This document shows positions 36,137-45,700 of a stretch of DNA of 64,000 bases, piece by piece. The stretch's first letter is position 1; each line of letters begins with the position of its first letter. Origin of the DNA: Paramicrobacterium chengjingii (lineage in GTDB: Bacteria > Actinomycetota > Actinomycetes > Actinomycetales > Microbacteriaceae); the NCBI RefSeq assembly GCF_011751765.2, contig NZ_CP061169.1:992001-1056000 (forward strand). Direction: 5' to 3'. The translations under genes and the position numbers were made by a program. The notes beneath the pieces are model-generated. The model saw only the letters and a program-made list of their open reading frames with translations, did not search any database and had not been told where the DNA came from.

Positions 36137-37954
36137 TTATGTGTACTTCTGTTCAATCGCGGCAGGCCCATCCTGCGCAGATCGGATGCGAGCGATGTCG
36201 AATTTGTCGCTGCGGTCGAAGTTGTACAGTCCGTTTTGCTCCTGGAAGACATCCGTCAATTGTGTGTAGCAGTAGCCAAACATGTCTGCATGGCCCTTGA
36301 GCACGGTGACCTGCCCTTCAAATCGTTCGTAGAACTCGTCGATGCTGCGAACTCGCTCGCCATAGCCCCATCCGCTCGCCTCTGCGTGCTCCGCCTCGGC
36401 GGCGTTCCACCAGATCCCGCCGAACTCACTCACAAAGAATGGTTGTCCAGCGTAGGGTATAGACCAAGATTCACCGGTCGTCGGCGACGGGTTAACAAAC
36501 GGGTCGCCTTCGCTCAGCCGCGCGAAATGATCCGCGAGAGATTGAGGGTCCTGCTCGTATTGATGGCTGTCGAACACGTCGGATTCACGGACCCGGTGAG
36601 CGTATCCAGACGTGTCTAAGACCGGGCGGGACGTATCAAAGGCCTTTGTAGCCAAGAACATCCCGCGCATGATGTCATCGAGCGCCGTGATGTGATCACC
36701 GTACGCCTGCCAGGTCTCGTTCATCGGGCACCAGCCGATGATCGAGGGGTGCGAGTAATCTCTCTCGACGACCTCGAGCCATTCCTGAATGAACGACCCG
36801 TCGGGCTGCTGATTGCTCACCTCGCCCTCTTCCGAATTGCAGCCCCAGTCGCCGAATTCACCCCACACGAGGTATCCGAGCCGGTCAGCATGGTAAAGAA
36901 AGCGCTCTTCGAAGACCTTCTGGTGCAGGCGCGCACCGTTGAAACCGGCAGCAAGTGAGAGCTCGATGTCGTGAATCAAATCTTCGTCGCTCGGTGCCGT
37001 CATGAGACCTTCCGGGTAATACCCCTGGTCAAGCACGAGCTTCTGAAACACAACGTCGCCGTTCAGACGGATGGCTCGGCCTGTTATAGATACACTTCGC
37101 AGTCCCGCATACGAGTCAACGACATCGAGCCGAGTCCCATCCGACCCGCGCAATTCGAAGCGCACGTCGTAGAGGAAGGGATCGACGGTGGACCACAGGC
37201 GTTGTCGTCCTTCGGCGATTGGAAGAGTCAGTCGAGGAGCGAGATCAAGGTCTGCGCGCACCTCTGCGCGTGAGACTTCACCATCATCGTCCGATACCAC
37301 CGCGATTACACGTGAATTTCGGGCGGTGCCCGATAGAGGCACCTCGACGTCGAACGACCCTGCTGCGACGTTGGGCGTGATGCGCGGGCGGCGAATCGCG
37401 ATTTCTGGAACCGGCTCCATCCACACGGTCTGCCAGATGCCCGTTGTGCGCCAGTAGCGGGCGCCCGTCGGCGCATATGTTCGCGACTGTTTTCCGCGCG
37501 CTTGCGGCGCGTGGGGTTCGTCCCGTGCACGCACCACGATGGGAACCTCTGATCCAAAGTGAACGGCGTCGGTTATATCGAAGGAGAAGCTCGAGAACCC
37601 GCCACGATGCCGACCGACCTCAATGCCATTCACCCACACGGTCGCGTCGTGGTCGACAGCGCCGAAGTGGATCACCACGCGATTGCCATCCCAACTCGCA
37701 GGCACGTGGAGCGATCGGCGGTACCACACAGCATTGTGGAAATCGAGGTCGCCGATGCCGGAGAGTGTGCTCTCCGGGGCAAACGGCACAAGGATTTCTT
37801 CAGAGAGTTCCGCGTCGCGGAGCCCGCGCTCAAGCCCTGAGTCGCTGCGGTCGCTCTCGAACCCCCAGACTCCGTTGAGATTCATCCAGTTCTCACGTCG
37901 GAACTGAGGACGCGGGTAATCGGGCCGGGGAATGTACATCGGCTCTTCGGTCAT
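36137..37954 (-). CDS. Glycoside hydrolase family 2 beta-glycosidase
   Basis: A 605-aa GH2 enzyme: sugar-binding jelly-roll (~20-190), immunoglobulin-like domain, then a TIM barrel with acid/base Glu413 in CPMNETW and nucleophile Glu510 in FFVSEFGG. GH2 covers beta-galactosidases, beta-mannosidases and beta-glucuronidases; length and the lack of the large LacZ C-terminal domain do not decide between them. There is no signal peptide, so it acts on imported oligosaccharides. ATG 37954 follows AAGGACG; it is 11 nt after the alpha-mannosidase gene and last in the operon. Confidence 0.9.
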   Translation of the reverse strand: MTEEPMYIPRPDYPRPQFRRENWMNLNGVWGFESDRSDSGLERGLRDAELSEEILVPFAPESTLSGIGDLDFHNAVWYRRSLHVPASWDGNRVVIHFGAVDHDATVWVNGIEVGRHRGGFSSFSFDITDAVHFGSEVPIVVRARDEPHAPQARGKQSRTYAPTGARYWRTTGIWQTVWMEPVPEIAIRRPRITPNVAAGSFDVEVPLSGTARNSRVIAVVSDDDGEVSRAEVRADLDLAPRLTLPIAEGRQRLWSTVDPFLYDVRFELRGSDGTRLDVVDSYAGLRSVSITGRAIRLNGDVVFQKLVLDQGYYPEGLMTAPSDEDLIHDIELSLAAGFNGARLHQKVFEERFLYHADRLGYLVWGEFGDWGCNSEEGEVSNQQPDGSFIQEWLEVVERDYSHPSIIGWCPMNETWQAYGDHITALDDIMRGMFLATKAFDTSRPVLDTSGYAHRVRESDVFDSHQYEQDPQSLADHFARLSEGDPFVNPSPTTGESWSIPYAGQPFFVSEFGGIWWNAAEAEHAEASGWGYGERVRSIDEFYERFEGQVTVLKGHADMFGYCYTQLTDVFQEQNGLYNFDRSDKFDIARIRSAQDGPAAIEQKYT

Positions 37955-37965
37955 GATGGTCGTCC

Positions 37966-40900
37966 TTATCGGTTCAGGGAGGCGAAACGGAGAGTTACGA
38001 GTTCGAATGGGCGCAAGCATAGATCGACGGAGGTTCCGTCGATCACAGAGCGCAGCGCGACGGCCGGTGCTGAGTCTTCCAGAAGGTCGGTCGTCTGAAC
38101 GCTGCTCCATGCGTAGTTCGTGCGCAGCGTGGCGGAAGATCGATTGCCATGGGCTTCATACACTCGCACGATGAGATCACCCGATCGATCTTCTGCCAGC
38201 TTGACGCTCTCGACCACGATCGACGGATCGCTCACTTCGAGAAGCGGCGCCACGGCGGTGCCCCGCACCTCACGCAGGGGGAGATGTTGGGCATAGCCGT
38301 CGGCAATCGCCTCGGGGATGCCGCCGGGGCGTAGTGCCACACTGAACGAATGATGGCCCTGGTCTGCACGCGGATCCGGGTAGCGCGGCGCGCGCACGAG
38401 TGAAAGCCGGGCTGTCGTCATGGGTTTGCCGCTCGGCGATTGTCCGTTTCGGATGTCGTGTCCGTAGACCGTATCGTTGGATATGGCTACCCCGTAGGAG
38501 GGCTCGCCGACATGGACCCAACGGTGGGCGACTGTTTCGAACCGTGCAGCGTCCCACGATGTGTTCTGGTGTATCGGCCGGTGAAGGTGACCGAACTGGA
38601 TTTCTGAGGTGGCATGATCTGCTCGGATATCGAGCGGGAAGGCGAGTTTCAACAGTTTCTGAGACTCGTGCCAGTCAATGTCGAACGTGTACTTTACGTG
38701 CCCATCGACGAGGCTGAGACGTACATCTATCGTGGTGTCGCCCACGACGTGTCGAGCGAAAACGGCATCTTCGTCAAGATGGATTCTGACAGGCTCGAGT
38801 AAATCCTTCCGCGAGCGCTTGTCTTCGTCATTGATATCCCATGCGTCCCATTCCCGTGGAGTATCGCGGAAGAGCTGTAGCACACCGCCCGCGGTTCCCT
38901 CCGGTAGGAGCTCACGATTCACGGCGAGATCCACGACAGAGAGCAACGCGCCGCGACGGTCGATCTCGACGCGGAGAGAATCGTCGATGAGCACGAAGCT
39001 ATCGCCGTTGTCGCGTGCATCGACTGCAATACCGGTGCATTCTGGGCCAACGCCCATCGCTGGAACTCCTCGTCGAGCGAGCGGACCGGCATTCGCCTTG
39101 AGTATTTGACCTCCGTCTCCAGAGAGCTGCCTGAGTGAGCGCTCGATGACAGACGTGAGCTCTGACTCCACCTTTGCGTATTGTTGCTCTGCCTCTTGAT
39201 GGACCCACGCGATTGAGGTTCCAGGGAGTATGTCGTGGAATTGCAGCAGAAGAACGGTCTCCCACGCTTTCTCCAAGGTCTCATACGGGTAGTCCACTCC
39301 GAAACGCATGGTCGCTGTTGCGGCCCAGAGCTCGGCCTGCCGAAGCAACGCTTCGGAATGGCGGTTTCCACGTTTGCTGCGCGCTTGCGAGATCAACGTG
39401 CCCCGGTGCAGCTCGAGGTACATTTCGCCGACCCAGACGGGTGGTTCTCTGAGTTCGGCGGATGCTGTTTCGAAGAACGACTCGGGATCGCTGAGACGTA
39501 CACGCGGTGAACCATCGAGATTACGTTTACGCGCAGCAGCTCCGAGCATCTCGCGTGTGGGACCACCGCCGCCGTCCCCCCAACCAAAGAGTCCGATGAC
39601 ATTGCGCGCAGCGCCCTTCTGGCGGAACTTTCGCTCGCTTCGCGCTAAATCGGCAGCACCGAGATCGGAGTTGTACGTCTCGGCAGGGGGAAAGTGAGTA
39701 AACAGGCGAGAACCATCGATGCCTTCCCAGAGGAAGCTTGAATTCGGCATTGGATTCGTCTCGTTCCAGGAAGGCTTCTGAGTCAGGAAGTGTGAGATTC
39801 CCGCAGACCGAATGATCTGGGGCAGAGCGCCGCTGTAACCGAAGGAATCGGGGAGCCAGCCCACGTTGCTTGTGACTCCGAATTCTTCACGAAAGAACCT
39901 CGTGCCGAGCACGAACTGGCGAACGAGCGCCTCGCCGCCAGGCATATTTGTGTCTGACTCCACCCACATTCCGCCGACAGGTCGAATACGGCCGGCTTTG
40001 ACTGCCTTTCGAATGCGTTCGAAGAGTTCGGGCTGGGTGTCCCTGACCCAGGCATACTGCTGTGCGGACGACGCAGCGAAGACGAAATCAGGATCGCGGT
40101 CAATCAGGTCGAGAACATTCGAAAACGTTCGCGCGACCTTGCGGATCGTCTCACGTGTTGGCCACAGCCATGCGCAGTCTATGTGCGCATGCCCGACCGC
40201 AGAGACGATCAGGGCGCTTTCTGGCGCAGTACCGGAGAGCACGCTGGCGAGGGCTTCTCGGCCAGCAGCGGCTGTCTCAGCGATATGGTCAGGGTCCATC
40301 ACATCGACCATGCGAGCAAGCGCATGAATGATGTCAGCTCGCCGTGAGCCGTCAACGGGGAGAACGTCGACGAGGCCATCGAGGGCCGTTATGTCTTGGA
40401 GGAGTTCCCATACGACGAGGTCTCGACGTGAGATCGAGAGTTCGCGGAGCGTATAGATCGGCTCGCTGCCAGCCGTCGACTTATCACCGACGTGCGTAGG
40501 CTCGTACTCATATGGAACCTGCACGACAGGATTCGCGGCCGCCTCGATGAAGATTCGAAACGGCCCAACATCCGGTAGTGGCACCCATGCGTTCAAAGGT
40601 TCGAGTGCCTTGATTATTGACCCGTTCTCGTCGTAAACCGTTCCCTCGGCCTGGAATCCCGGTTGGTCGGAGGTGAACCCGAGATCGACGACGAGCTCCG
40701 TCTCCGACGGATCCCAGTCTGACGGCACTTCGCCCTCAACTTCAAACCACACGGTGTCCCACGGGCGACCCCAGCACGCGCCAAGTTCAAACGGCTCGAA
40801 GGTCTGTGCCGTCGCATGCGAGAACGGCACTGGTTCGCCGTTCACTTCCCAGGCACGAACCTGCACGGGACGTGCTTCGCAGTAAATGGCCGGCTCGATG

Positions 40901-40989
40901 CGGAATCGTGTGAAGCGGCGCACTCGAAGCATTGCGAGGGCGGCCTCGTCGAGCTGAGTTCGTCCGTGCGGGTTGACATCGACTACCAA
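37966..40989 (-). CDS. Glycoside hydrolase family 38 alpha-mannosidase
   Basis: About 1007 aa. The zinc-binding HAHIDCAWLWP (near residue 266) and the LPDSFGYSGALPQII segment with the nucleophile Asp (near 381) are intact, and the central three-helix and C-terminal beta-sandwich regions are full length. It removes terminal alpha-mannose, inside the cell since no signal peptide is present. Start TTG 40989 is chosen because AAGGAA lies just upstream; a longer GTG start at 41055 is possible. It follows the second permease gene and precedes GH2 in one operon. Confidence 0.92.
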   Translation of the reverse strand: MVVDVNPHGRTQLDEAALAMLRVRRFTRFRIEPAIYCEARPVQVRAWEVNGEPVPFSHATAQTFEPFELGACWGRPWDTVWFEVEGEVPSDWDPSETELVVDLGFTSDQPGFQAEGTVYDENGSIIKALEPLNAWVPLPDVGPFRIFIEAAANPVVQVPYEYEPTHVGDKSTAGSEPIYTLRELSISRRDLVVWELLQDITALDGLVDVLPVDGSRRADIIHALARMVDVMDPDHIAETAAAGREALASVLSGTAPESALIVSAVGHAHIDCAWLWPTRETIRKVARTFSNVLDLIDRDPDFVFAASSAQQYAWVRDTQPELFERIRKAVKAGRIRPVGGMWVESDTNMPGGEALVRQFVLGTRFFREEFGVTSNVGWLPDSFGYSGALPQIIRSAGISHFLTQKPSWNETNPMPNSSFLWEGIDGSRLFTHFPPAETYNSDLGAADLARSERKFRQKGAARNVIGLFGWGDGGGGPTREMLGAAARKRNLDGSPRVRLSDPESFFETASAELREPPVWVGEMYLELHRGTLISQARSKRGNRHSEALLRQAELWAATATMRFGVDYPYETLEKAWETVLLLQFHDILPGTSIAWVHQEAEQQYAKVESELTSVIERSLRQLSGDGGQILKANAGPLARRGVPAMGVGPECTGIAVDARDNGDSFVLIDDSLRVEIDRRGALLSVVDLAVNRELLPEGTAGGVLQLFRDTPREWDAWDINDEDKRSRKDLLEPVRIHLDEDAVFARHVVGDTTIDVRLSLVDGHVKYTFDIDWHESQKLLKLAFPLDIRADHATSEIQFGHLHRPIHQNTSWDAARFETVAHRWVHVGEPSYGVAISNDTVYGHDIRNGQSPSGKPMTTARLSLVRAPRYPDPRADQGHHSFSVALRPGGIPEAIADGYAQHLPLREVRGTAVAPLLEVSDPSIVVESVKLAEDRSGDLIVRVYEAHGNRSSATLRTNYAWSSVQTTDLLEDSAPAVALRSVIDGTSVDLCLRPFELVTLRFASLNR

Positions 40990-41079
40990 TGAATCGTTCC
41001 TTTTCCATGTTGAAGAGCGGTGCCCCGTAGGGCAGATAAAGGCGGAAGATTGCACGTGTGAAGACGTGCTATAGAGCGG

Positions 41080-41955
41080 TTATCCCTTGATGGCGCCGCC
41101 CATACTTGATCGGAGCAAGTGCTTGCGAAGCACCATGTAGAGGATCGCGGGTGGAATCATGTAGATCATCGCGCTCGCCGCCAGTAGACCCCAGTCGACT
41201 TGGTTGAAGGCGCTGAACGCGCGGAACAACCCGATTGATAGTGGGTACAGGTCTGGGGACTGCAGGAGTACGAGAGGCGTGAGGAAGTCACCCCAGACCG
41301 CCATGAATGTCAGCATTGCTGTGGCCCCAAGCCCCGGCATCACGAGGGGGGCGACGACGCGGATAATTCCCTGAAACCGGCTGTTCCCGTCAAGCCACGC
41401 GGCTTCCTCGAGCTCGACAGGGACCGCATCGATTGCCCCCTTAAGCATCCACAGTGTGATCGGGAGAGCAGCTGCCGCTTCGACGAGGATCAACCCGAAA
41501 AGCGAATTATCTAGATTCACCTTCACCATCAGCAGATACAGAGCGACGATCGTGGCTGGCGCAGGGATCACTCGGATCAGCAGAATGGCGAACATAAACG
41601 TCGCACGCCCACGAAAGCGGAACCTCGACAGTGCGTAGGCACCGAGCACACCGACCGCAAGGTTCAGCGCGGTAGCAATGACGGAGATGATGAGGCTATT
41701 TGCCAGCAGTCGAGGAGTGTTGGCTTCAGTGAAGAATCGCACGAAGTTGTTGGCCGTGAGATCGGGCAGTTGAACGGTTGAACCCGCATCTGCATCAAAC
41801 GCGCTGAGCACGAGCCATGCGAACGGAATAAGGCAGAATAACGCAAGCAGCGTGATTAAGACGTACTGCAGTGTGCGTTGCACTGATCGAAACGTACTAG
41901 GTCGCCGTCGGCGCAGCGGGGCGCTGGTTCTCATTGCAGTGCTGCTGTAAGTCAT
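41080..41955 (-). CDS. Carbohydrate ABC importer permease, MalG-type
   Basis: A 291-aa membrane protein with six hydrophobic segments and the EAAWLDGNSRFQGIIRVVAPLVMPG EAA loop that docks with the ATPase. It is the second permease of a CUT1 sugar importer; its ATG overlaps the stop of the first permease. No ATPase gene is present in the locus, so a shared MsiK-type ATPase encoded elsewhere is expected. Confidence 0.92.
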   Translation of the reverse strand: MTYSSTAMRTSAPLRRRRPSTFRSVQRTLQYVLITLLALFCLIPFAWLVLSAFDADAGSTVQLPDLTANNFVRFFTEANTPRLLANSLIISVIATALNLAVGVLGAYALSRFRFRGRATFMFAILLIRVIPAPATIVALYLLMVKVNLDNSLFGLILVEAAAALPITLWMLKGAIDAVPVELEEAAWLDGNSRFQGIIRVVAPLVMPGLGATAMLTFMAVWGDFLTPLVLLQSPDLYPLSIGLFRAFSAFNQVDWGLLAASAMIYMIPPAILYMVLRKHLLRSSMGGAIKG

Positions 41956-42866
41956 CAGACCTCAACTTTCGAAAGGCGCACATAGGTGAGGCCGAAGATC
42001 AGCAGCAGTATGAGCAGGATCACGGACGCTGCGCTCCCCAAGCCGATTTGCGAGTACTGAAACGCCCGTTGGTAGATAAAGATGGCCGTCAACTCGGTCG
42101 CGTTACCTGGACCGCCTTGGGTGAGAAAGTACACAAGGCCAAAAACGCCGACCGTTGTGATCGTTGTCAACAGCAAGTACAGAAACACCGCTCCGCGGAT
42201 CAGGGGAAGGATGACATGGCGGAACACTTGCCACGGTCCGGCACCGTCGATGCGGGCGGCTTCGATGAGCTCGTCGGGAACGTCCTCCAGCGCCGCTTGG
42301 AACATGATCATGGCAAAGGCGATACCCCGCCAAATGTTGACGACGATGATGCAGACCATTGGGGCGCCTTGAAGAGCAGCAACCGGTCCGGCCCCGAAGA
42401 CATCGAGAAACCGGTTCAACGTGCCGTCCCCGCTTGGCGACAGGACACTCGCCCATGTCAAAGACGCGACAACCTCTGGCACGACCATTGGAAGCAGCAC
42501 CGCAGCACCGAACGCGCCCTTACCTCGGAGCCATTTTCGGCTCAAGATGAGTGCAGCGATCATTCCCAGCACGGTCTGGCCGATGATTGCCGAGAAGAAC
42601 ACGAACTGTGCGGTATTCCACACGGAGCCGAGGAAGTCCTCGGAGGTGAGCAAGTGGGCATAGTTATCGAGACCCACGAACTTCGGGTTGCGTGCCGCCG
42701 ATCCGGTCAGCTGAGTGTTGGTGAAACTGAGGTAGATGCCGTACACGGCAGGAATCAACACGAATGCCGTTATAAGTACCACTGATGGACCCAACAGCAG
42801 CGGCACGAGGCCGCGCTGCTGAAGGCCGCGGCGCCGGCGCGTTGGGGTGAGGGTTGTGGACGTCAT
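41955..42866 (-). CDS. Carbohydrate ABC importer permease, MalF-type
   Basis: A 303-aa CUT1 permease with six hydrophobic segments and the EAA loop EAARIDGAGPWQVFRHVILPL. It pairs with the MalG-type protein downstream. ATG 42866 overlaps the stop of the binding-protein gene by 4 nt, so the three importer genes are coupled. Confidence 0.93.
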   Translation of the reverse strand: MTSTTLTPTRRRRGLQQRGLVPLLLGPSVVLITAFVLIPAVYGIYLSFTNTQLTGSAARNPKFVGLDNYAHLLTSEDFLGSVWNTAQFVFFSAIIGQTVLGMIAALILSRKWLRGKGAFGAAVLLPMVVPEVVASLTWASVLSPSGDGTLNRFLDVFGAGPVAALQGAPMVCIIVVNIWRGIAFAMIMFQAALEDVPDELIEAARIDGAGPWQVFRHVILPLIRGAVFLYLLLTTITTVGVFGLVYFLTQGGPGNATELTAIFIYQRAFQYSQIGLGSAASVILLILLLIFGLTYVRLSKVEV

Positions 42867-44206
42867 TCGGCGATGAAGCTTGGATCGAGGAATTCGCGCA
42901 CTTCGTTCGCGAATTCCTTCGCGGCCTGCTTGCCGTTCGCGTCACCCGTGAGAATTTGAGCAGTCGCGTGCTGAACCGCTTGCGAGACTTGGTCGCTGCC
43001 TTCGCCAGTCGGCGGTGCGATAGCGTTCGTGAGTTTCGATTCCGCGTCAAGCAGAGTCGGCTCGCTTGCATATGGTTCGATATCAGAGATTCCTTCACGC
43101 GGAGAGGCCGCGCCGACGACAGCGAGCTGCTTGGCGAGTGCTTCGTCTGACGATAACCATTTGATGAACTCGACTGCAGCGTCCGCATGCTCGCTCTCCG
43201 CGTTGACTGCGTAGTTGTAGCCGCCACCACTGACGGAGTACGGCTTCGTTCCGTCGACAAGCGCGGGGTAGTCCCACGTGATCACTTTGTCTTGCACATC
43301 ATCGATCGGGGCCGACCCATCGGGGCCCCAATCGTAGCGCCAGCCCCATGTTCCCTGTGCAGCGACGGGCATTGTCCCGGCTGGGAAAGCCTCGTACTTC
43401 GTAGGCTCCCATGGGTTCGGATTGAGCAGGTCCTTGACAGGCAATAGTTGTTGTTTCACGAGCTCGTCGTACAACTCAAATGTTGCCGTCAACCCCTTGC
43501 TCTCGACGGTCCAGGTACCGTCATCGGAGTTGTACAGGGGACTTCCGGTGCCGGCCACAATGGGCAGGAATCCCTCTGTGAAGGTGCCGTCACCCCATGC
43601 GGTTCCTGCTGGAATTACGATCGGTGCCTTGTCGGTCTGTGCTTTGACGGCATTTAAGCGGTCAATGAGATCGTCCCAGGTTTCGGGCTGCGAAGTATCT
43701 ATGCCGAGGTCATCGAGCACGTCGGCGCGCACGAAAAGATGTTGCAAGCTCGCCTCGTGGGGGATGGAGTAATAGTGGCCGTCAGACTGTCGAGCTCGGT
43801 CGCGGGACACGTCATAGAACGTGTCCCAGCCGTCCCAATCCTTCAAGTAATCGTCGAGTTCGAGCAGATAACCGGCTGCGGCCCATCCCGTGATATTCGA
43901 GCCACCCGTGTCAATGACGTCGGGTGCCGTTCCGGCGTGCAGCTGCTGGGTAAGTTTCGTATTGACGTCGCCATCGGGCAGGATGTCGGAATTCAGTTCA
44001 ACCGTGATTTCCTTGCCCTTGGCTTCCATCGCCTTTTCGAAATCAGGGATGAGCTTTTCGAGTACATCTGCACGTGACTGCTGGTACTCGAGGATTGTGA
44101 TTTTCGCTGGGCCGTCTGCGGCGTCGCTGTCCGCAGAGCACGACGTAAGACCAGCAGCCGTGAGCATGGCCGCGGTCGTCAAAGCGACAAGGTGTCGGCG
44201 CTTCAT
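42863..44206 (-). CDS. Sugar ABC importer substrate-binding lipoprotein
   Basis: A 447-aa extracellular binding protein. The signal sequence ends in a lipobox LTSC (Cys about residue 22), so it is lipid-anchored. The body shows the family 1 binding-protein pattern, e.g. LTQQLHAGTAPDVID and AAVEFIKWLSSDEAL. ATG 44206 follows AAGGGA; an upstream in-frame start at 44239 lies inside the operator region and before the signal peptide. First gene of the importer-GH38-GH2 operon. The ligand is probably a mannose-containing oligosaccharide, inferred from the hydrolases. Confidence 0.92.
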   Translation of the reverse strand: MKRRHLVALTTAAMLTAAGLTSCSADSDAADGPAKITILEYQQSRADVLEKLIPDFEKAMEAKGKEITVELNSDILPDGDVNTKLTQQLHAGTAPDVIDTGGSNITGWAAAGYLLELDDYLKDWDGWDTFYDVSRDRARQSDGHYYSIPHEASLQHLFVRADVLDDLGIDTSQPETWDDLIDRLNAVKAQTDKAPIVIPAGTAWGDGTFTEGFLPIVAGTGSPLYNSDDGTWTVESKGLTATFELYDELVKQQLLPVKDLLNPNPWEPTKYEAFPAGTMPVAAQGTWGWRYDWGPDGSAPIDDVQDKVITWDYPALVDGTKPYSVSGGGYNYAVNAESEHADAAVEFIKWLSSDEALAKQLAVVGAASPREGISDIEPYASEPTLLDAESKLTNAIAPPTGEGSDQVSQAVQHATAQILTGDANGKQAAKEFANEVREFLDPSFIAE

Positions 44207-44240
44207 TGCGTTCCCTTCTTGCGCCAGCCACCCTGGCAAT

Positions 44241-44253
44241 AATCAAATTGATT
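44241..44253. promoter_or_regulatory. Palindromic operator, probably for the ROK regulator
   Basis: AATCAA-A-TTGATT is a perfect 13-nt palindrome around a central base, about 16 nt downstream of the -10 box of the importer operon and 35 nt before its start codon. The same 11-nt core occurs at 45651, next to the ROK gene. The position suits a repressor that blocks early elongation. Confidence 0.65.
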
Positions 44254-44268
44254 GAATAGCGCGAAATT

Positions 44269-44298
44269 AGTTTAGGTAGTGGCACCAAGCAGAGTCAA
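44269..44298 (-). promoter_or_regulatory. Promoter of the importer-mannosidase operon
   Basis: On the minus strand TTGACT (44298-44293) and TAAACT (44274-44269) are separated by 18 nt, a good match to a vegetative actinobacterial promoter. It lies in the 131-nt gap between the ROK gene and the binding-protein gene. Confidence 0.55.
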
Positions 44299-44337
44299 TA
44301 GCCTATTTCGCCATGTTTGATTGGGTGGGTGGTCTTT

Positions 44338-45612
44338 TCAACTGGTGAGATAGAGGCGGCCCGGTGTGTCGAATGTCGTTGACCACATTGCAAGGGAAGC
44401 CGCTCCGACTGCACCGACAGGATCGCCGATTGACGTGCCCCGCACGTCAACGTGATGAAGATCGCGTCCCATAAACAGGCGCTCAACGATCGCGGGAACT
44501 ACACGCAGGAAGCTCGGGCGGAAGGTCTCCCATTGGGGTCCACCGAACACAATTGCGTCGAGATCCAGCATGTTCACGAGTTGGCCGGCGACGCGCCCGA
44601 AGCCGTGCGCGGCCCGATCAAGAATGCCGATGGCAGTCGGGTGCCCGGCTGTGGCTATCCGCCCGAGTTCAGCCAGGGCGACCTCGACAGCATGCGCATC
44701 TGAGACATCGACGGAGTGCAGTACGCCTTGCGCAACTGCGGAGGCTACGAGTGTTGCTGGCATGGCAGTGGCGGAGAGGCAGCCCCGGCCTCCGCAATAG
44801 CATATTGGGCCGTCGGGATCGGCACTGAGATGACCGATGTCGCCAATGTTGGCGCTGGCGCCGCGCATGATCTCGCCGTCGAGGACGATGCCCGCTGCCA
44901 CTCCGGTGCCCAGATAGATAAATGCCAAATTATCGGGCTTTTCGTCGGCATTCCAGATCTCACCTTGAGCGGCGGCTGTGGAGTCCTTTTCAATGATTAC
45001 TGGCAGTCCCATGCGGGCGCTGAGCTCGCTGCGCAGCTGTACGATCTCCCAACCAGGAAGATTTGGCGCGCCGATCACCGCACCCTGTGTCAGATCGATC
45101 GGGCCTGGAGTCGCAACTCCGATTCCGGCAATACGCGACCGGTCCGCTCCGGACTCCGTGATCAATCGTCCGATGGATGCTTCAATGGCGTTCAGTACGT
45201 CGGCCGGATCGGGCGTCGCGGGGGTGGATTCAACCGTGGTGGCAACGACATCGCCGGCCAGATTCATCAATATGCAGGTCAGGCGTGCTGGGTCGATGTG
45301 CAGTCCGACCGCGTAGCGTCCGTTCTCTTCGACTTCGAAAATCGTTCGCGGAGCGCCGGCCCCCGAGTGCACACGGCCGGACTGGCGGATCAGATGCGCG
45401 TCGACAAGGCGACGGGCGATGTTCGAGAGTGTCTGTGCGCTGAGTCCGGTGCGCTGTACAAGCTCTACTCTGCTGATCCCTTCAGAACGGCGAATCAAAT
45501 CGAGCACGAGCATTTGGTTGTAGTCGGCCACGCGAGGCAGATTGGTGCCCCGCCGCTCGTTTCGGACCCTGTGCTGGGTTTTCTCCCCGAGGTCCGCGTC
45601 AGTGCGCGTCAT
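44338..45612 (-). CDS. ROK-family transcriptional regulator
   Basis: A 424-aa protein: N-terminal winged helix-turn-helix (~20-85, GISRVELVQRTGLSAQTLSNIARRL), then a ROK sugar-kinase-like domain with GIGVATPGPID and the zinc motif CYCGGRGCLSA. An ATP-site GTGVAAGIV is retained. Such regulators repress sugar operons and are released by a sugar ligand. ATG 45612 is chosen because TACGAT lies 6 nt upstream; in-frame starts at 45630 and 45648 are possible. Matching palindromes flank it on both sides. Confidence 0.9.
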   Translation of the reverse strand: MTRTDADLGEKTQHRVRNERRGTNLPRVADYNQMLVLDLIRRSEGISRVELVQRTGLSAQTLSNIARRLVDAHLIRQSGRVHSGAGAPRTIFEVEENGRYAVGLHIDPARLTCILMNLAGDVVATTVESTPATPDPADVLNAIEASIGRLITESGADRSRIAGIGVATPGPIDLTQGAVIGAPNLPGWEIVQLRSELSARMGLPVIIEKDSTAAAQGEIWNADEKPDNLAFIYLGTGVAAGIVLDGEIMRGASANIGDIGHLSADPDGPICYCGGRGCLSATAMPATLVASAVAQGVLHSVDVSDAHAVEVALAELGRIATAGHPTAIGILDRAAHGFGRVAGQLVNMLDLDAIVFGGPQWETFRPSFLRVVPAIVERLFMGRDLHHVDVRGTSIGDPVGAVGAASLAMWSTTFDTPGRLYLTS

Positions 45613-45618
45613 CCTTAG

Positions 45619-45624
45619 ATCGTA
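45619..45624 (-). promoter_or_regulatory. Candidate -10 box of the ROK gene
   Basis: On the minus strand TACGAT lies 6 nt before ATG 45612, fitting a leaderless transcript. The palindrome at 45651-45661 is about 27 nt upstream of it. Confidence 0.4.
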
Positions 45625-45650
45625 GGACATCTGGGGTGCTGGCTCCACTT

Positions 45651-45661
45651 ATCAATTTGAT
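45651..45661. promoter_or_regulatory. Palindromic operator between ROK regulator and sulfatase
   Basis: ATCAA-T-TTGAT, the same core as the site at 44242-44252 but with the central base changed. It lies in the divergent gap, 40 nt before the sulfatase start and about 39 nt before the ROK start, so it could serve both genes. Confidence 0.65.
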
Positions 45662-45700
45662 GGAGTAACGTCAGAGAACGCCATCGTCGAAAGGAAGCCA

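Noticed and set aside
41934..42785. 283-aa plus-strand open frame opposite the MalF-type permease
   Set aside because: Gln/His/Asp-rich and lacking any hydrophobic or domain pattern; the permease on the other strand is clear and overlaps its neighbours by a few bases.
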